Below are positions 1 through 4,990 of a stretch of DNA of 5,116 nucleotides, in pieces. Within the stretch, counting starts at the first letter, position 1, and every line of letters begins with the position of its first letter. The notes under the pieces were generated by a model, which searched no databases, was not told where the DNA came from, and was given only the letters and a program-made list of their open reading frames with translations. Origin of the DNA: Thermoplasmata archaeon (GTDB lineage: Archaea; Thermoplasmatota; E2; DHVEG-1); the NCBI GenBank assembly GCA_003649715.1, contig QMSS01000112.1, positions 1-5,116 on the forward strand, in the 5' to 3' direction. Both the position numbers and the translations under genes were made by a program.

Positions 1-146
1 ATTTTATTGATTGGTATAATACTGTTAGGCCACATGAAAGTCTAGGTTGGAAATACAACAATCTGGAGACTCCAGAAGAAGCCTTCTGGAGGAAGCTACC
101 AGAAGAATATCTCCTGGGTATGTGTGATAGGTTGTTTGGATGGTGA
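1..146 (+). CDS. IS transposase, DDE/integrase-core type, C-terminal fragment (truncated by window edge)
   Basis: The reading frame is already open at the window edge (first complete codon at 3-5) and runs 47 codons to TGA at 144-146. The peptide begins FIDWYNTVRPHESLGWKYNN and ends in DRLFGW. The pattern of D-W-Y-N, then R-P-H-E-S-L-G, then a threonine-proline and E-E-A-F-W segment is the typical tail just after the last catalytic glutamate of rve-fold transposases (IS3/IS481-like and related). The catalytic DDE residues are outside the window, so activity cannot be judged. Family knowledge: these enzymes cut and join the ends of their own insertion sequence. No downstream gene overlaps it, and the probable IS end lies about 55 bases further on. 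The fragment is incomplete only because of the window edge; no frameshift is visible. The exact IS family is not assigned. Confidence 0.85.
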   Translation, partial: FIDWYNTVRPHESLGWKYNNLETPEEAFWRKLPEEYLLGMCDRLFGW

Positions 147-202
147 TATTGGATGAGAAATAACAAAAGTAAATTAGTGGGAAATAATTTCGGGACTATA
201 CA
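147..202. mobile_element. Probable right terminal segment of the insertion sequence
   Basis: This is non-coding sequence between the transposase stop and the next promoter-like region. Read inward from the right, the sequence ending at 202 begins TGTATAGTCCCGAAATTATT, so the inferred element ends in CA-3', which matches the TG...CA ends common in rve-type elements. The G-rich GGGAAATAATTTCGGGACTA at 179-198 differs from the A/T-rich flanks. The left end of the element is outside the window, so the inverted repeat cannot be paired and the boundary at 202 is inferred. No target duplication can be tested. Confidence 0.4.
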
Positions 203-223
203 AGAAAAATTTTTGATGAAAAA

Positions 224-233
224 CTTATAATAA
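224..233 (+). promoter_or_regulatory. TATA-like box upstream of the SDR gene
   Basis: The sequence CTTATAATAA follows the A-rich run GAAAAA. It lies about 50-60 bases before the SDR start, so with the usual archaeal spacing of about 25 bases the transcript would start near 255-260 and have a short leader. It sits just outside the inferred IS end, so the neighbouring gene could have its own promoter rather than depend on the IS. Such AT-rich motifs are frequent in this sequence by chance. Confidence 0.35.
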
Positions 234-283
234 TATGTCATTCTTTTCCAAAAAAGAATTTTATCCTAAGAAAATGGAAAGGG

Positions 284-1099
284 ATGGCTGGAAATATGGA
301 ATTAAAAGAAAAAACTGTTTTGATCACTGGCGCTACAGGAGGCATAGGAAAAGCATTATCCCAGAGACTTTCCAAGGAAAAATGTAGGCTGGCTATTTTT
401 GCAAGAAAAGAAGAAAAACTCAAAGAGATCTCTACAGAGCTAAAAAGCGGAGGAGTAGAATGTATATACAAAAGATGTGATGTGAGAAACAAAGAGGATG
501 TAAAGAATGCTGTTGATTTTGTATACAAAAAATTTGGTAGAATTGATTTAGCCCTATTATGCGCAGGTGTTCTGATACCAAATCCAATAGAAAATTTTGA
601 TAGTAGCATTATAAAAAACTCTATGGAAATAAATTTCTTAGGAAACATTTACTTTTTAGAATATCTATTTCCTGTTATGAAATCTCAGGGATCAGGAACC
701 ATAGCAGCAGTGTCTACACTCCCAGATAGGAGAGGAGTACCTGGGTGGGGGGCATATGGTGCCAGCAAGGCAGCCTTAAGCCTCATGCTAGAAAGCCTAA
801 GAGCAGAGGCGAAACAAAAATACAATATAAACATTATAACTATAAAACCCGGGTCTGTCAAAACACCTATGATAGAAAAATACCCAAGACATGGTGCTAT
901 TTCACCTGAAAAAGCAGCAGACATCATAGTAAGAGGAATCAAAAAAGAGAAAAAAATAATTCAGTTTCCACTACTGCAGGTTGTTATGGTCAGATTAACA
1001 GATCTATTTCCAGTATTTGCATATGACAGGATACCTATAGAGATGCAAAAAGGAGAGGGATACCCTAGTGCAGAAGAAAAAACATTAAAAACACCTTAG
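284..1099 (+). CDS. Short-chain dehydrogenase/reductase (classical SDR, probably NADP-dependent)
   Basis: This is a 271-residue Rossmann-fold oxidoreductase of normal length for a classical SDR. Seen in order: the nucleotide-binding TGATGGIG at residues 15-22; A40-R41-K42 after the second strand, where a basic residue usually favours NADP(H); C65-D66-V67 near the adenine pocket; CAG at 93-95 in place of the usual NAG; the structural Asn117; catalytic Ser144; the Y158-G-A-S-K162 active-site motif; and PGSVKT at 189-194. All four catalytic positions (Asn, Ser, Tyr, Lys) are present, so it should be active. The C-terminus carries a hydrophobic stretch at about 228-246 that may bind a lipophilic substrate or a membrane. 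The substrate is not predictable. The start could be ATG 284 or ATG 296 (M5), since the GGGATGG at 281-287 is a weak ribosome-binding candidate for the latter. No in-frame ATG lies upstream. It is followed 57 bases later by an adenylate-forming enzyme, probably in the same transcript. Confidence 0.93.
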   Translation: MAGNMELKEKTVLITGATGGIGKALSQRLSKEKCRLAIFARKEEKLKEISTELKSGGVECIYKRCDVRNKEDVKNAVDFVYKKFGRIDLALLCAGVLIPNPIENFDSSIIKNSMEINFLGNIYFLEYLFPVMKSQGSGTIAAVSTLPDRRGVPGWGAYGASKAALSLMLESLRAEAKQKYNINIITIKPGSVKTPMIEKYPRHGAISPEKAADIIVRGIKKEKKIIQFPLLQVVMVRLTDLFPVFAYDRIPIEMQKGEGYPSAEEKTLKTP

Positions 1100-1120
1100 A
1101 TCCCTATGACCGAAGAAAAA

Positions 1121-1129
1121 AGTTTTTTT
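1121..1129 (+). terminator. T-run between SDR and ligase genes, possible weak terminator
   Basis: AGTTTTTTT follows an A-run 22 bases after the SDR stop. Archaeal RNA polymerase can terminate at T-runs without a hairpin, so partial termination is possible. However, the gap of 57 bases has no convincing TATA box for the next gene, which favours read-through and co-transcription. The call is weak. Confidence 0.2.
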
Positions 1130-1156
1130 GTTAAACCCAATCTTGTTTGATGCAAT

Positions 1157-2557
1157 ATGAACCCATTTTTCAACCCCTTACTATCAATATCCTTTCTGAA
1201 AAACTATATCCTGGATCCAGGTAGAACAAAAAGACTAACGCCAAGCCAGATAGAAAGATACAGAGACAGATCTCTCCGTAGAATACTGTCATATGCCTAC
1301 ACTGTGCCGGTTTATAGAAAAAAATACAGACAAATAGGTCTACATATACAGGAGATCACGGAGATAAAAGACATAAAGAAACTCCCTTTCATATCTAAGC
1401 AGGATCTAAGAAATGGTTTCCCAGATGAAATCGTTCCAGAGAAAAGCAACAAAAAAAAATTCTACATCGTCTCCACTGGAGGTACCACAGGCAGACCCAT
1501 ATCTATATACACTGATCTTCCAACAATGCTGAGAGGTATCACCATCACCCTTAGAGAGATGAAATACTTTAAACTAAACTTGAGAAAAACAAAGATTGCC
1601 CACATAGGAAACTTCAGCCGCTACAGAATAGATCATGTATTTCAGGAAAAACTGATGAAGCATCTGAAGCCCTTCTACTCCATGAAAAACACTTTAAACA
1701 TAGATGTAAACCAGCCCATCAAAACCATAATGCACATGCTGAACAATTTCAAACCCGATCTAATAATCTCCTATCCAGCTGTCTTCCAACATCTAGCATT
1801 TCTCAAGAGGAAGGGATATGGCAAGAATGTTAACCCAAAACTACTTCAAGTAGGAGGCGCCATACTAGATGAATACACTAGAAGCTACGTAGAAGACACT
1901 TTTAGATGTAGACTCCTAAACATATACTCCTCAGTTGAGGCAGGTGCGAATATAGCATTTGAATGCCCCGAAGGAAACTGGCATATACATCATGATTTCT
2001 TCCATGTAGAAGCAGTTGACAAAAACATGGAACCGGTCACCCCTGGTGAGCGAGGGCATATTGTTATAACCCGTCTATGGGGCAGAGGAACACCAATCAT
2101 AAGATATACTGGTATGGATGACTGGGTGACACTTAGTGACAATAAAAAATGCAGCTGTGGACTACAAACCCCTCTTTTTGAAACGCCTGTGGAAGGAAGA
2201 AAAAGAGCCACAATTGTTTTACCAAATGGAAAAATATTCCCACCGGGAGCATTCTGCTTTATATCCTCTGTTCTGCATGATCTCAAAACCTACAAGATCA
2301 AACAGTATCAGATTATACAAAAAAGAATTGATGAAATAGAAATACTACTTGTCATAGACGAGGATCTAAGAGACAAACCACCATCTTTTGAAGAAATATC
2401 CAATGCTATAGAAAAAGTATACAGAACAAAGGTAGGACCAGATGTCAAAATAATAATCAAAGAGGTAAAAGAAATCAAAGGTGATCCAAACTCAGATAAA
2501 CCCCCTCAAATAGTCGTATCTCATGTAAAACCTGAAGATGGATACAAATTTATCTAA
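1157..2557 (+). CDS. Phenylacetate-CoA ligase/CapK-like adenylate-forming enzyme (ANL superfamily)
   Basis: This 466-residue protein has the layout of PaaK/CapK-type ligases. These activate a carboxylic acid with ATP as an acyl-adenylate, often followed by transfer to CoA; archaeal relatives are often labelled coenzyme F390 synthetase. Visible landmarks: an N-terminal helix (R-R-I-L-S-Y-A-Y, 41-48, then P-V-Y-R); the phosphate-binding S106-T-G-G-T-T-G-R-P114; Y257-S-S-V-E261 in the place of the adenine-binding aromatic and Mg-binding glutamate; R316-Y-T-G-M-D-D322 as the ribose-binding motif, one residue longer than the usual RYxTGD form; a C332-S-C-G335 pair as in PaaK relatives that bind metal, with C270 as a possible third ligand; the hinge at G347-R348; and a small C-terminal domain of about 100 residues. 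K448 in the S-D-K-P-P segment is a candidate for the C-terminal catalytic lysine. ATG 1157 is the first start after an in-frame TGA at 1148; no clear Shine-Dalgarno precedes it. The substrate is unknown. The SDR upstream suggests a joint acyl-modification role, which is inference. Confidence 0.88.
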   Translation: MNPFFNPLLSISFLKNYILDPGRTKRLTPSQIERYRDRSLRRILSYAYTVPVYRKKYRQIGLHIQEITEIKDIKKLPFISKQDLRNGFPDEIVPEKSNKKKFYIVSTGGTTGRPISIYTDLPTMLRGITITLREMKYFKLNLRKTKIAHIGNFSRYRIDHVFQEKLMKHLKPFYSMKNTLNIDVNQPIKTIMHMLNNFKPDLIISYPAVFQHLAFLKRKGYGKNVNPKLLQVGGAILDEYTRSYVEDTFRCRLLNIYSSVEAGANIAFECPEGNWHIHHDFFHVEAVDKNMEPVTPGERGHIVITRLWGRGTPIIRYTGMDDWVTLSDNKKCSCGLQTPLFETPVEGRKRATIVLPNGKIFPPGAFCFISSVLHDLKTYKIKQYQIIQKRIDEIEILLVIDEDLRDKPPSFEEISNAIEKVYRTKVGPDVKIIIKEVKEIKGDPNSDKPPQIVVSHVKPEDGYKFI

Positions 2558-2672
2558 AAAAATGTCTAAACCTAAAAAAGTAAAAAAGACAAAAAATTAC
2601 TCAAAAAATGGTTTTGTTTTAAATGATAAAACTCAAGACTTAAACTTTATATCAAAATATAGATTGATTTAA
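2538..2672 (+). CDS. Doubtful small lysine-rich ORF
   Basis: An open frame of 44 codons starts at ATG 2538, overlapping the last 20 bases of the ligase gene in another frame; an internal ATG at 2562 would give 36 residues. The predicted peptide has a basic N-terminal half (MSKPKKVKKTKN from the second start) and no recognisable domain. It ends at TAA 2670. The A-rich local composition produces lysine codons by chance, no good ribosome-binding site is seen, and a TATA-like box for the next gene lies inside it. It is recorded because its start overlaps the upstream gene in a way translationally coupled genes do, but it may well not be real. Confidence 0.15.
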   Translation: MDTNLSKKMSKPKKVKKTKNYSKNGFVLNDKTQDLNFISKYRLI

Positions 2673-2688
2673 TAATATATCTTTATAT
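2646..2688 (+). promoter_or_regulatory. Two TATA-like boxes upstream of the radical SAM gene
   Basis: TTTATATC occurs at 2646-2653 and again at 2682-2689 within a very AT-rich stretch. Either could place a transcription start about 25 bases downstream, leaving a leader of roughly 45-85 bases before ATG 2758. The 200-base gap since the ligase stop and these boxes suggest the radical SAM gene has its own promoter. The choice between the two cannot be made from sequence. Confidence 0.35.
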
Positions 2689-2757
2689 CCCATTATTTCA
2701 ATTCAGCTCCCACTAACTTAACCGACAAAGGATTAGAGAAAAATAGAGAGATAGCCT

Positions 2758-4041
2758 ATGAGAATATTACTGGTAATGCCTCATCCTAATGCCAAAAGAA
2801 CACTTCTCTCCAGATTTACATATCCCTCACTAACGCTTCAGCAAATAGCAGCGATAACACCAAAAGAACACTTAGTCGAAATAGTAGACGAACGATATGA
2901 AAAAATCAATTTCAACAAAAACTATGATGTAGTAGGGATATCCTGTCTCACATATAACTCCATACGAGGATATGAGATAGCAGACATCTTCAGAAAAAAG
3001 GGAACAAAAGTTGTTTTCGGTGGATACCATGCATCTCTACTACCACACGAAGCCAAGCAACATGCGGACAGCGTGGTTATAGGAGAAGCAGAAATTACAT
3101 GGCCAATACTTCTAAGAGATCTAGAAAAAGGAATGCTAAAACCATTCTATAGAGCAGATAAACTAATAGAGCCAGAACAAATACCTGCTGCTAGACACGA
3201 CATAGGATCATACAACCCCTTCACAGAAGCAATCCAGGCATCAAGAGGATGTCCAGTAGGATGCGAATTCTGCGCAATGCAAAAAATAGAGGGACCCATA
3301 TTCAGAGGAAGACCAGTAGACAACGTCATAGAAGAAATGAAAACAATCAAAGCAAAAAACATATTCTTCGCCGACGCCTCACTAACCATAAACCCTACAT
3401 ACACAAAAAAACTATTCCAAAAAATGAAAGAAATCAACAAAAAATTCGAATGCTTCGGAAACATCAACATTCTAACAAAAGATGATGAACTACTAAGACT
3501 CGCAAGTGAAGCCGGAGTATCCACATGGTATGTCGGTATAGAATCAATATCACAAAAAAACATCAATGCTGCTGGAAAAACAACAAACAAGGTAAAAGAA
3601 TACTCAAACGCAATAAAAAAAATAAAAGATCACGGCATGATGATAACAGGATTCTTCATGTTTGGATTCGACGGAGATACACCAGACATATTCGACAAAA
3701 CACTACAGGCAATGATCAAATGGAAAATCGACGAGGCATCCTTCAGCATACTAACACCCTACCCAGGTACACGACTATACGAGCGATTAGAAAAAGAAGG
3801 AAGAATAACAACAAAAGATTGGTCAAAATACACAGAAGGGCACGTCAACTTCATACCTAAAAACATGACTCAGGAACAACTACTACAAGGAATGAAAAAA
3901 ATAGCTACAGAATTCTACTCGTACCCAAACATCATAAAAAGAGCAATCCAAAACAAGAACACACCCACTTTCATAATAAAAAAACTCATACGAAACATCA
4001 GTGTGAGACACTTCTACAAAACCGAAAAACTAAACTACTAA
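2758..4041 (+). CDS. B12-binding-domain radical SAM protein (HpnR/BchE-like superfamily)
   Basis: This is a 427-residue protein with two recognisable parts. Residues about 1-140 form a cobalamin-binding-like Rossmann domain: M-R-I-L-L-V-M-P-H-P at the start, D57-V-V-G-I-S, and the V-V-F-G-G-Y-H segment at 85-91. From about 155 is the radical SAM barrel with C165-x3-C169-x2-C172, the three ligands of the 4Fe-4S cluster that cleaves S-adenosylmethionine. Further barrel landmarks are F-F-A-D-A at 203-207, Y258-V-G-I-E-S263, G298-F-F-M-F-G-F304 and L332-T-P-Y-P-G-T338. The tail (H-V-N-F-I-P-K at 362-368, then N-M-T, then F-Y-S-Y-P) resembles the C-terminal region common in HpnR-like and related archaeal B12 radical SAM proteins, and ends in a basic stretch. 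Family members methylate, cyclise or couple unactivated carbons, often in lipids or cofactors; the reaction here is unassigned. The N-domain lacks the DxHxxG cobalt-ligand motif, as is usual in this class. ATG 2758 has only a poor ribosome-binding sequence. The second half is strongly A- and C-rich on this strand. Confidence 0.92.
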   Translation: MRILLVMPHPNAKRTLLSRFTYPSLTLQQIAAITPKEHLVEIVDERYEKINFNKNYDVVGISCLTYNSIRGYEIADIFRKKGTKVVFGGYHASLLPHEAKQHADSVVIGEAEITWPILLRDLEKGMLKPFYRADKLIEPEQIPAARHDIGSYNPFTEAIQASRGCPVGCEFCAMQKIEGPIFRGRPVDNVIEEMKTIKAKNIFFADASLTINPTYTKKLFQKMKEINKKFECFGNINILTKDDELLRLASEAGVSTWYVGIESISQKNINAAGKTTNKVKEYSNAIKKIKDHGMMITGFFMFGFDGDTPDIFDKTLQAMIKWKIDEASFSILTPYPGTRLYERLEKEGRITTKDWSKYTEGHVNFIPKNMTQEQLLQGMKKIATEFYSYPNIIKRAIQNKNTPTFIIKKLIRNISVRHFYKTEKLNY

Positions 4042-4103
4042 AAACCATTCAACACATAACCAATTTTTACAAAAAACACAAACCCCTCTCCAAACTAAAA
4101 AGA

Positions 4104-4112
4104 TTAATATTT
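4104..4112 (+). promoter_or_regulatory. TATA-like box upstream of the 94-residue protein gene
   Basis: TTAATATTT follows AAAAAGA about 45 bases before ATG 4156. A start about 25 bases downstream would give a leader of about 20-25 bases that still contains the GGAG at 4145-4148. The spacing is coherent, but the motif is short in an AT-rich setting. Confidence 0.4.
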
Positions 4113-4144
4113 TTGTTAAATCATACCCTAGCAGAAGAAATCCT

Positions 4145-4148
4145 GGAG
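4145..4148 (+). promoter_or_regulatory. Shine-Dalgarno sequence fixing the start of the 94-residue protein
   Basis: GGAG lies seven bases before ATG 4156 and pairs with the anti-Shine-Dalgarno of archaeal 16S rRNA. An in-frame TAG at 4129 excludes a longer ATG start, so this site supports 4156. Confidence 0.6.
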
Positions 4149-4155
4149 AAAAAAC

Positions 4156-4440
4156 ATGAGAGAATACAAAATAAAAAAAGGTCACAACCCAAATATTGAA
4201 AAACTAATAAACAAATACTTTGGAGTAAAAGGAGATATCCACAAGGGATTCAAATTCAAAGCAGATGGAATAGGAGAAATCAGCATAAAACAAGAAAAAA
4301 ATTCTCTATTTATAGAAATAAACCCAACCAAAAACAGATGCTCAGACTTCGGCATCATCAAAAAATGGAACAACTTCCTGCTAGAAGCAACAGGTAAAGA
4401 CGCAAAAGAAAGAAAAAAAGAACTAACCAAAATAAAATAA
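4156..4440 (+). CDS. Small conserved-looking archaeal protein, resembling DUF5611
   Basis: This is a 94-residue basic protein with no signal peptide or membrane segment. It starts MREYKIKKGHNPNIEKL, then shows a middle of alternating hydrophobic residues suggesting beta strands (about 31-56), and ends in a helix with W71-N-N-F-L, A-T-G at 78-80 and A-K-E-R-K-K at 83-88. The N-terminal K-x-G-H-x-P-N pattern and the C-terminal F-L-x-x-A-T-G-x-x-A-K-E-R motif agree with what I remember of DUF5611, a short uncharacterised family in Thermoplasmata-type archaea. I cannot verify that here, and no function is known to me. It has its own TATA-like box and Shine-Dalgarno, so it is probably transcribed separately from the radical SAM gene 114 bases upstream. 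The 13-bp inverted repeat after it could end its transcript. Length and start look complete. Confidence 0.8.
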   Translation: MREYKIKKGHNPNIEKLINKYFGVKGDIHKGFKFKADGIGEISIKQEKNSLFIEINPTKNRCSDFGIIKKWNNFLLEATGKDAKERKKELTKIK

Positions 4441-4478
4441 AATCCTGGTTTTAAAAACAAAAAGTATGATCTACAAAA

Positions 4479-4518
4479 AAACATATCTATGTTTTACTAT
4501 TCGATCATAGATATGTTT
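4479..4518. repeat. Perfect 13-bp inverted repeat with 14-base loop (terminator or operator)
   Basis: AAACATATCTATG at 4479-4491 is the exact reverse complement of CATAGATATGTTT at 4506-4518. It starts 39 bases after the stop of the 94-residue protein gene and ends 66 bases before the AbrB-like gene. As RNA it would form a stem of only A-U and a few G-C pairs, ending in U-rich sequence, which could terminate the upstream transcript. As DNA it could be a dimer-binding site. It shares its 10-base core with two further sites downstream. Confidence 0.7.
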
Positions 4519-4548
4519 AGATATATTTGAAAAAACCAAAACATATAT
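4479..4548. promoter_or_regulatory. Candidate operator array: four near-copies of a 10-base element, 10-bp phased
   Basis: The element AAACATATCT occurs at 4479-4488, inverted at 4509-4518 (exact), inverted at 4519-4528 (one mismatch) and forward at 4539-4548 (one mismatch). Start positions differ by 30, 10 and 20 bases, so all copies would face the same side of the helix. The last copy overlaps the TATA-like box of the AbrB-like gene, where a bound protein would block initiation. A small dimeric AbrB-type protein that represses itself is the obvious candidate binder. That link is inference, and AT-rich sequence produces weak repeats by chance. Confidence 0.4.
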
Positions 4549-4551
4549 ATA
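4543..4551 (+). promoter_or_regulatory. TATA-like box of the AbrB-like gene
   Basis: ATATATATA follows AACCAAAAC, an A-rich upstream element, about 35-40 bases before ATG 4585. Transcription would begin around 4570, giving a very short leader of about 15 bases that just includes AAGGA at 4573-4577. Confidence 0.45.
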
Positions 4552-4572
4552 TTCAGGTATACATTATGATCC

Positions 4573-4577
4573 AAGGA
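4573..4577 (+). promoter_or_regulatory. Ribosome-binding candidate for the AbrB-like gene
   Basis: AAGGA lies seven bases before ATG 4585. The frame has a TGA at 4567 and no other ATG between, so this site and the stop together decide the start of a gene too short for most gene callers. Confidence 0.5.
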
Positions 4578-4584
4578 TGGGACA

Positions 4585-4740
4585 ATGCCTCTAACAAGAA
4601 AAGCTAGACTAGTAGGAAGTAGCCTAGTTCTCACCATCCCAAGCCAATTAGCAAAAGCACATGATATAAAAGATGGAGATGAACTAGAAATAATACCTGC
4701 AGGGCTAGGAGCATTCATGATAAGAAAAGTAAAGAAATAA
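4585..4740 (+). CDS. AbrB/SpoVT-type DNA-binding protein (swapped-hairpin fold), 51 residues
   Basis: The 51-residue product starts MPLTRKARLVGSSLVLTIPS. It has the complete signature of an AbrB/SpoVT/MazE-like domain: basic residues R5-K6-A7-R8, then V10-G11-S12-S13-L14 and L16-T17-I18-P19, a short helix (Q21-A25), the D30-G31-D32-E33-L34 turn and a final strand F44-M45-I46-R47-K48. Such domains form intertwined dimers that bind DNA through the N-terminal basic strand; they act as antitoxins or as stand-alone regulators, common in archaea. Nothing follows the domain, so there is no extra toxin-binding tail, and no toxin gene overlaps or follows it within 250 bases. That favours a solitary transcription factor. 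The upstream phased repeats fit autoregulation (inference). The start is fixed by the in-frame TGA at 4567 and the AAGGA site. Confidence 0.85.
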   Translation: MPLTRKARLVGSSLVLTIPSQLAKAHDIKDGDELEIIPAGLGAFMIRKVKK

Positions 4741-4990
4741 AAAAAATATTCCTACAAAAAGACATAGTAGACATTAGGAATCACCCTTTTATACTGTCAG
4801 ACAAAAAAAGACAAAAATAAAAACTAAACACCATAAAAAACCCTCCATCTTTTATATATGGAATCAACAGTATTTCTTTTATGAAAAAATTCGTGTAAAA
4901 AGCAGGTACAAAAACTCATCACAATAACTATTTTTTTACTTACTTCCTAGAAAACATTTCAACACTTCATTATCCTCTAACTATGTAATT
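4741..4990. other. Non-coding stretch after the AbrB-like gene
   Basis: I find no convincing gene on either strand. The region is very A/T-rich, with stops in all frames. It holds a weak inverted repeat, ATTCCTA at 4748-4754 and TAGGAAT at 4775-4781, followed by CCCTTTTAT, which could end the AbrB-like transcript. It also holds a TATA-like TTTATATAT at 4851-4859 with no ORF of note downstream. Towards 4990 it gives way to the more G+C-balanced, structured block. Confidence 0.6.
4748..4788 (+). terminator. Possible terminator of the AbrB-like gene
   Basis: A 7-bp perfect inverted repeat (ATTCCTA / TAGGAAT) with a 20-base loop begins eight bases after the AbrB-like stop and is followed by the short T-run CCCTTTT (4784-4790). 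The stem is weak and the loop long, so the call rests mainly on position. Confidence 0.25.

Noticed and set aside
238..648. Long minus-strand frame of 136 codons opposite the SDR gene
   Set aside because: It is antisense to a complete SDR with all catalytic residues, is rich in Phe and Ser as expected from an A-rich complement, and shows no domain.
3147..3590. Minus-strand frame of 147 codons opposite the radical SAM gene
   Set aside because: It is antisense to the cluster-binding and barrel region of the radical SAM protein; its composition is what a T-poor coding strand produces.
3249..3860. Two + strand frames of 78 and 111 codons inside the radical SAM gene
   Set aside because: They are shifted-frame readings of an A-rich, T-poor gene, full of Lys, Arg and Asn, with no start signal.
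1061..4140. Near-repeat of TACCCTAG and CAGAAGAAA at 1061-1079 and 4124-4140, with a 2-base gap difference
   Set aside because: The first copy is coding sequence of the SDR C-terminus (Y-P-S-A-E-E) and the second is upstream of the 94-residue gene; no wider similarity flanks either copy, so coincidence is likely.
4497..4718. Minus-strand frame of 73 codons overlapping the AbrB-like gene
   Set aside because: The opposite strand encodes a full AbrB signature with an in-frame upstream stop and a ribosome-binding site, so this is its shadow.
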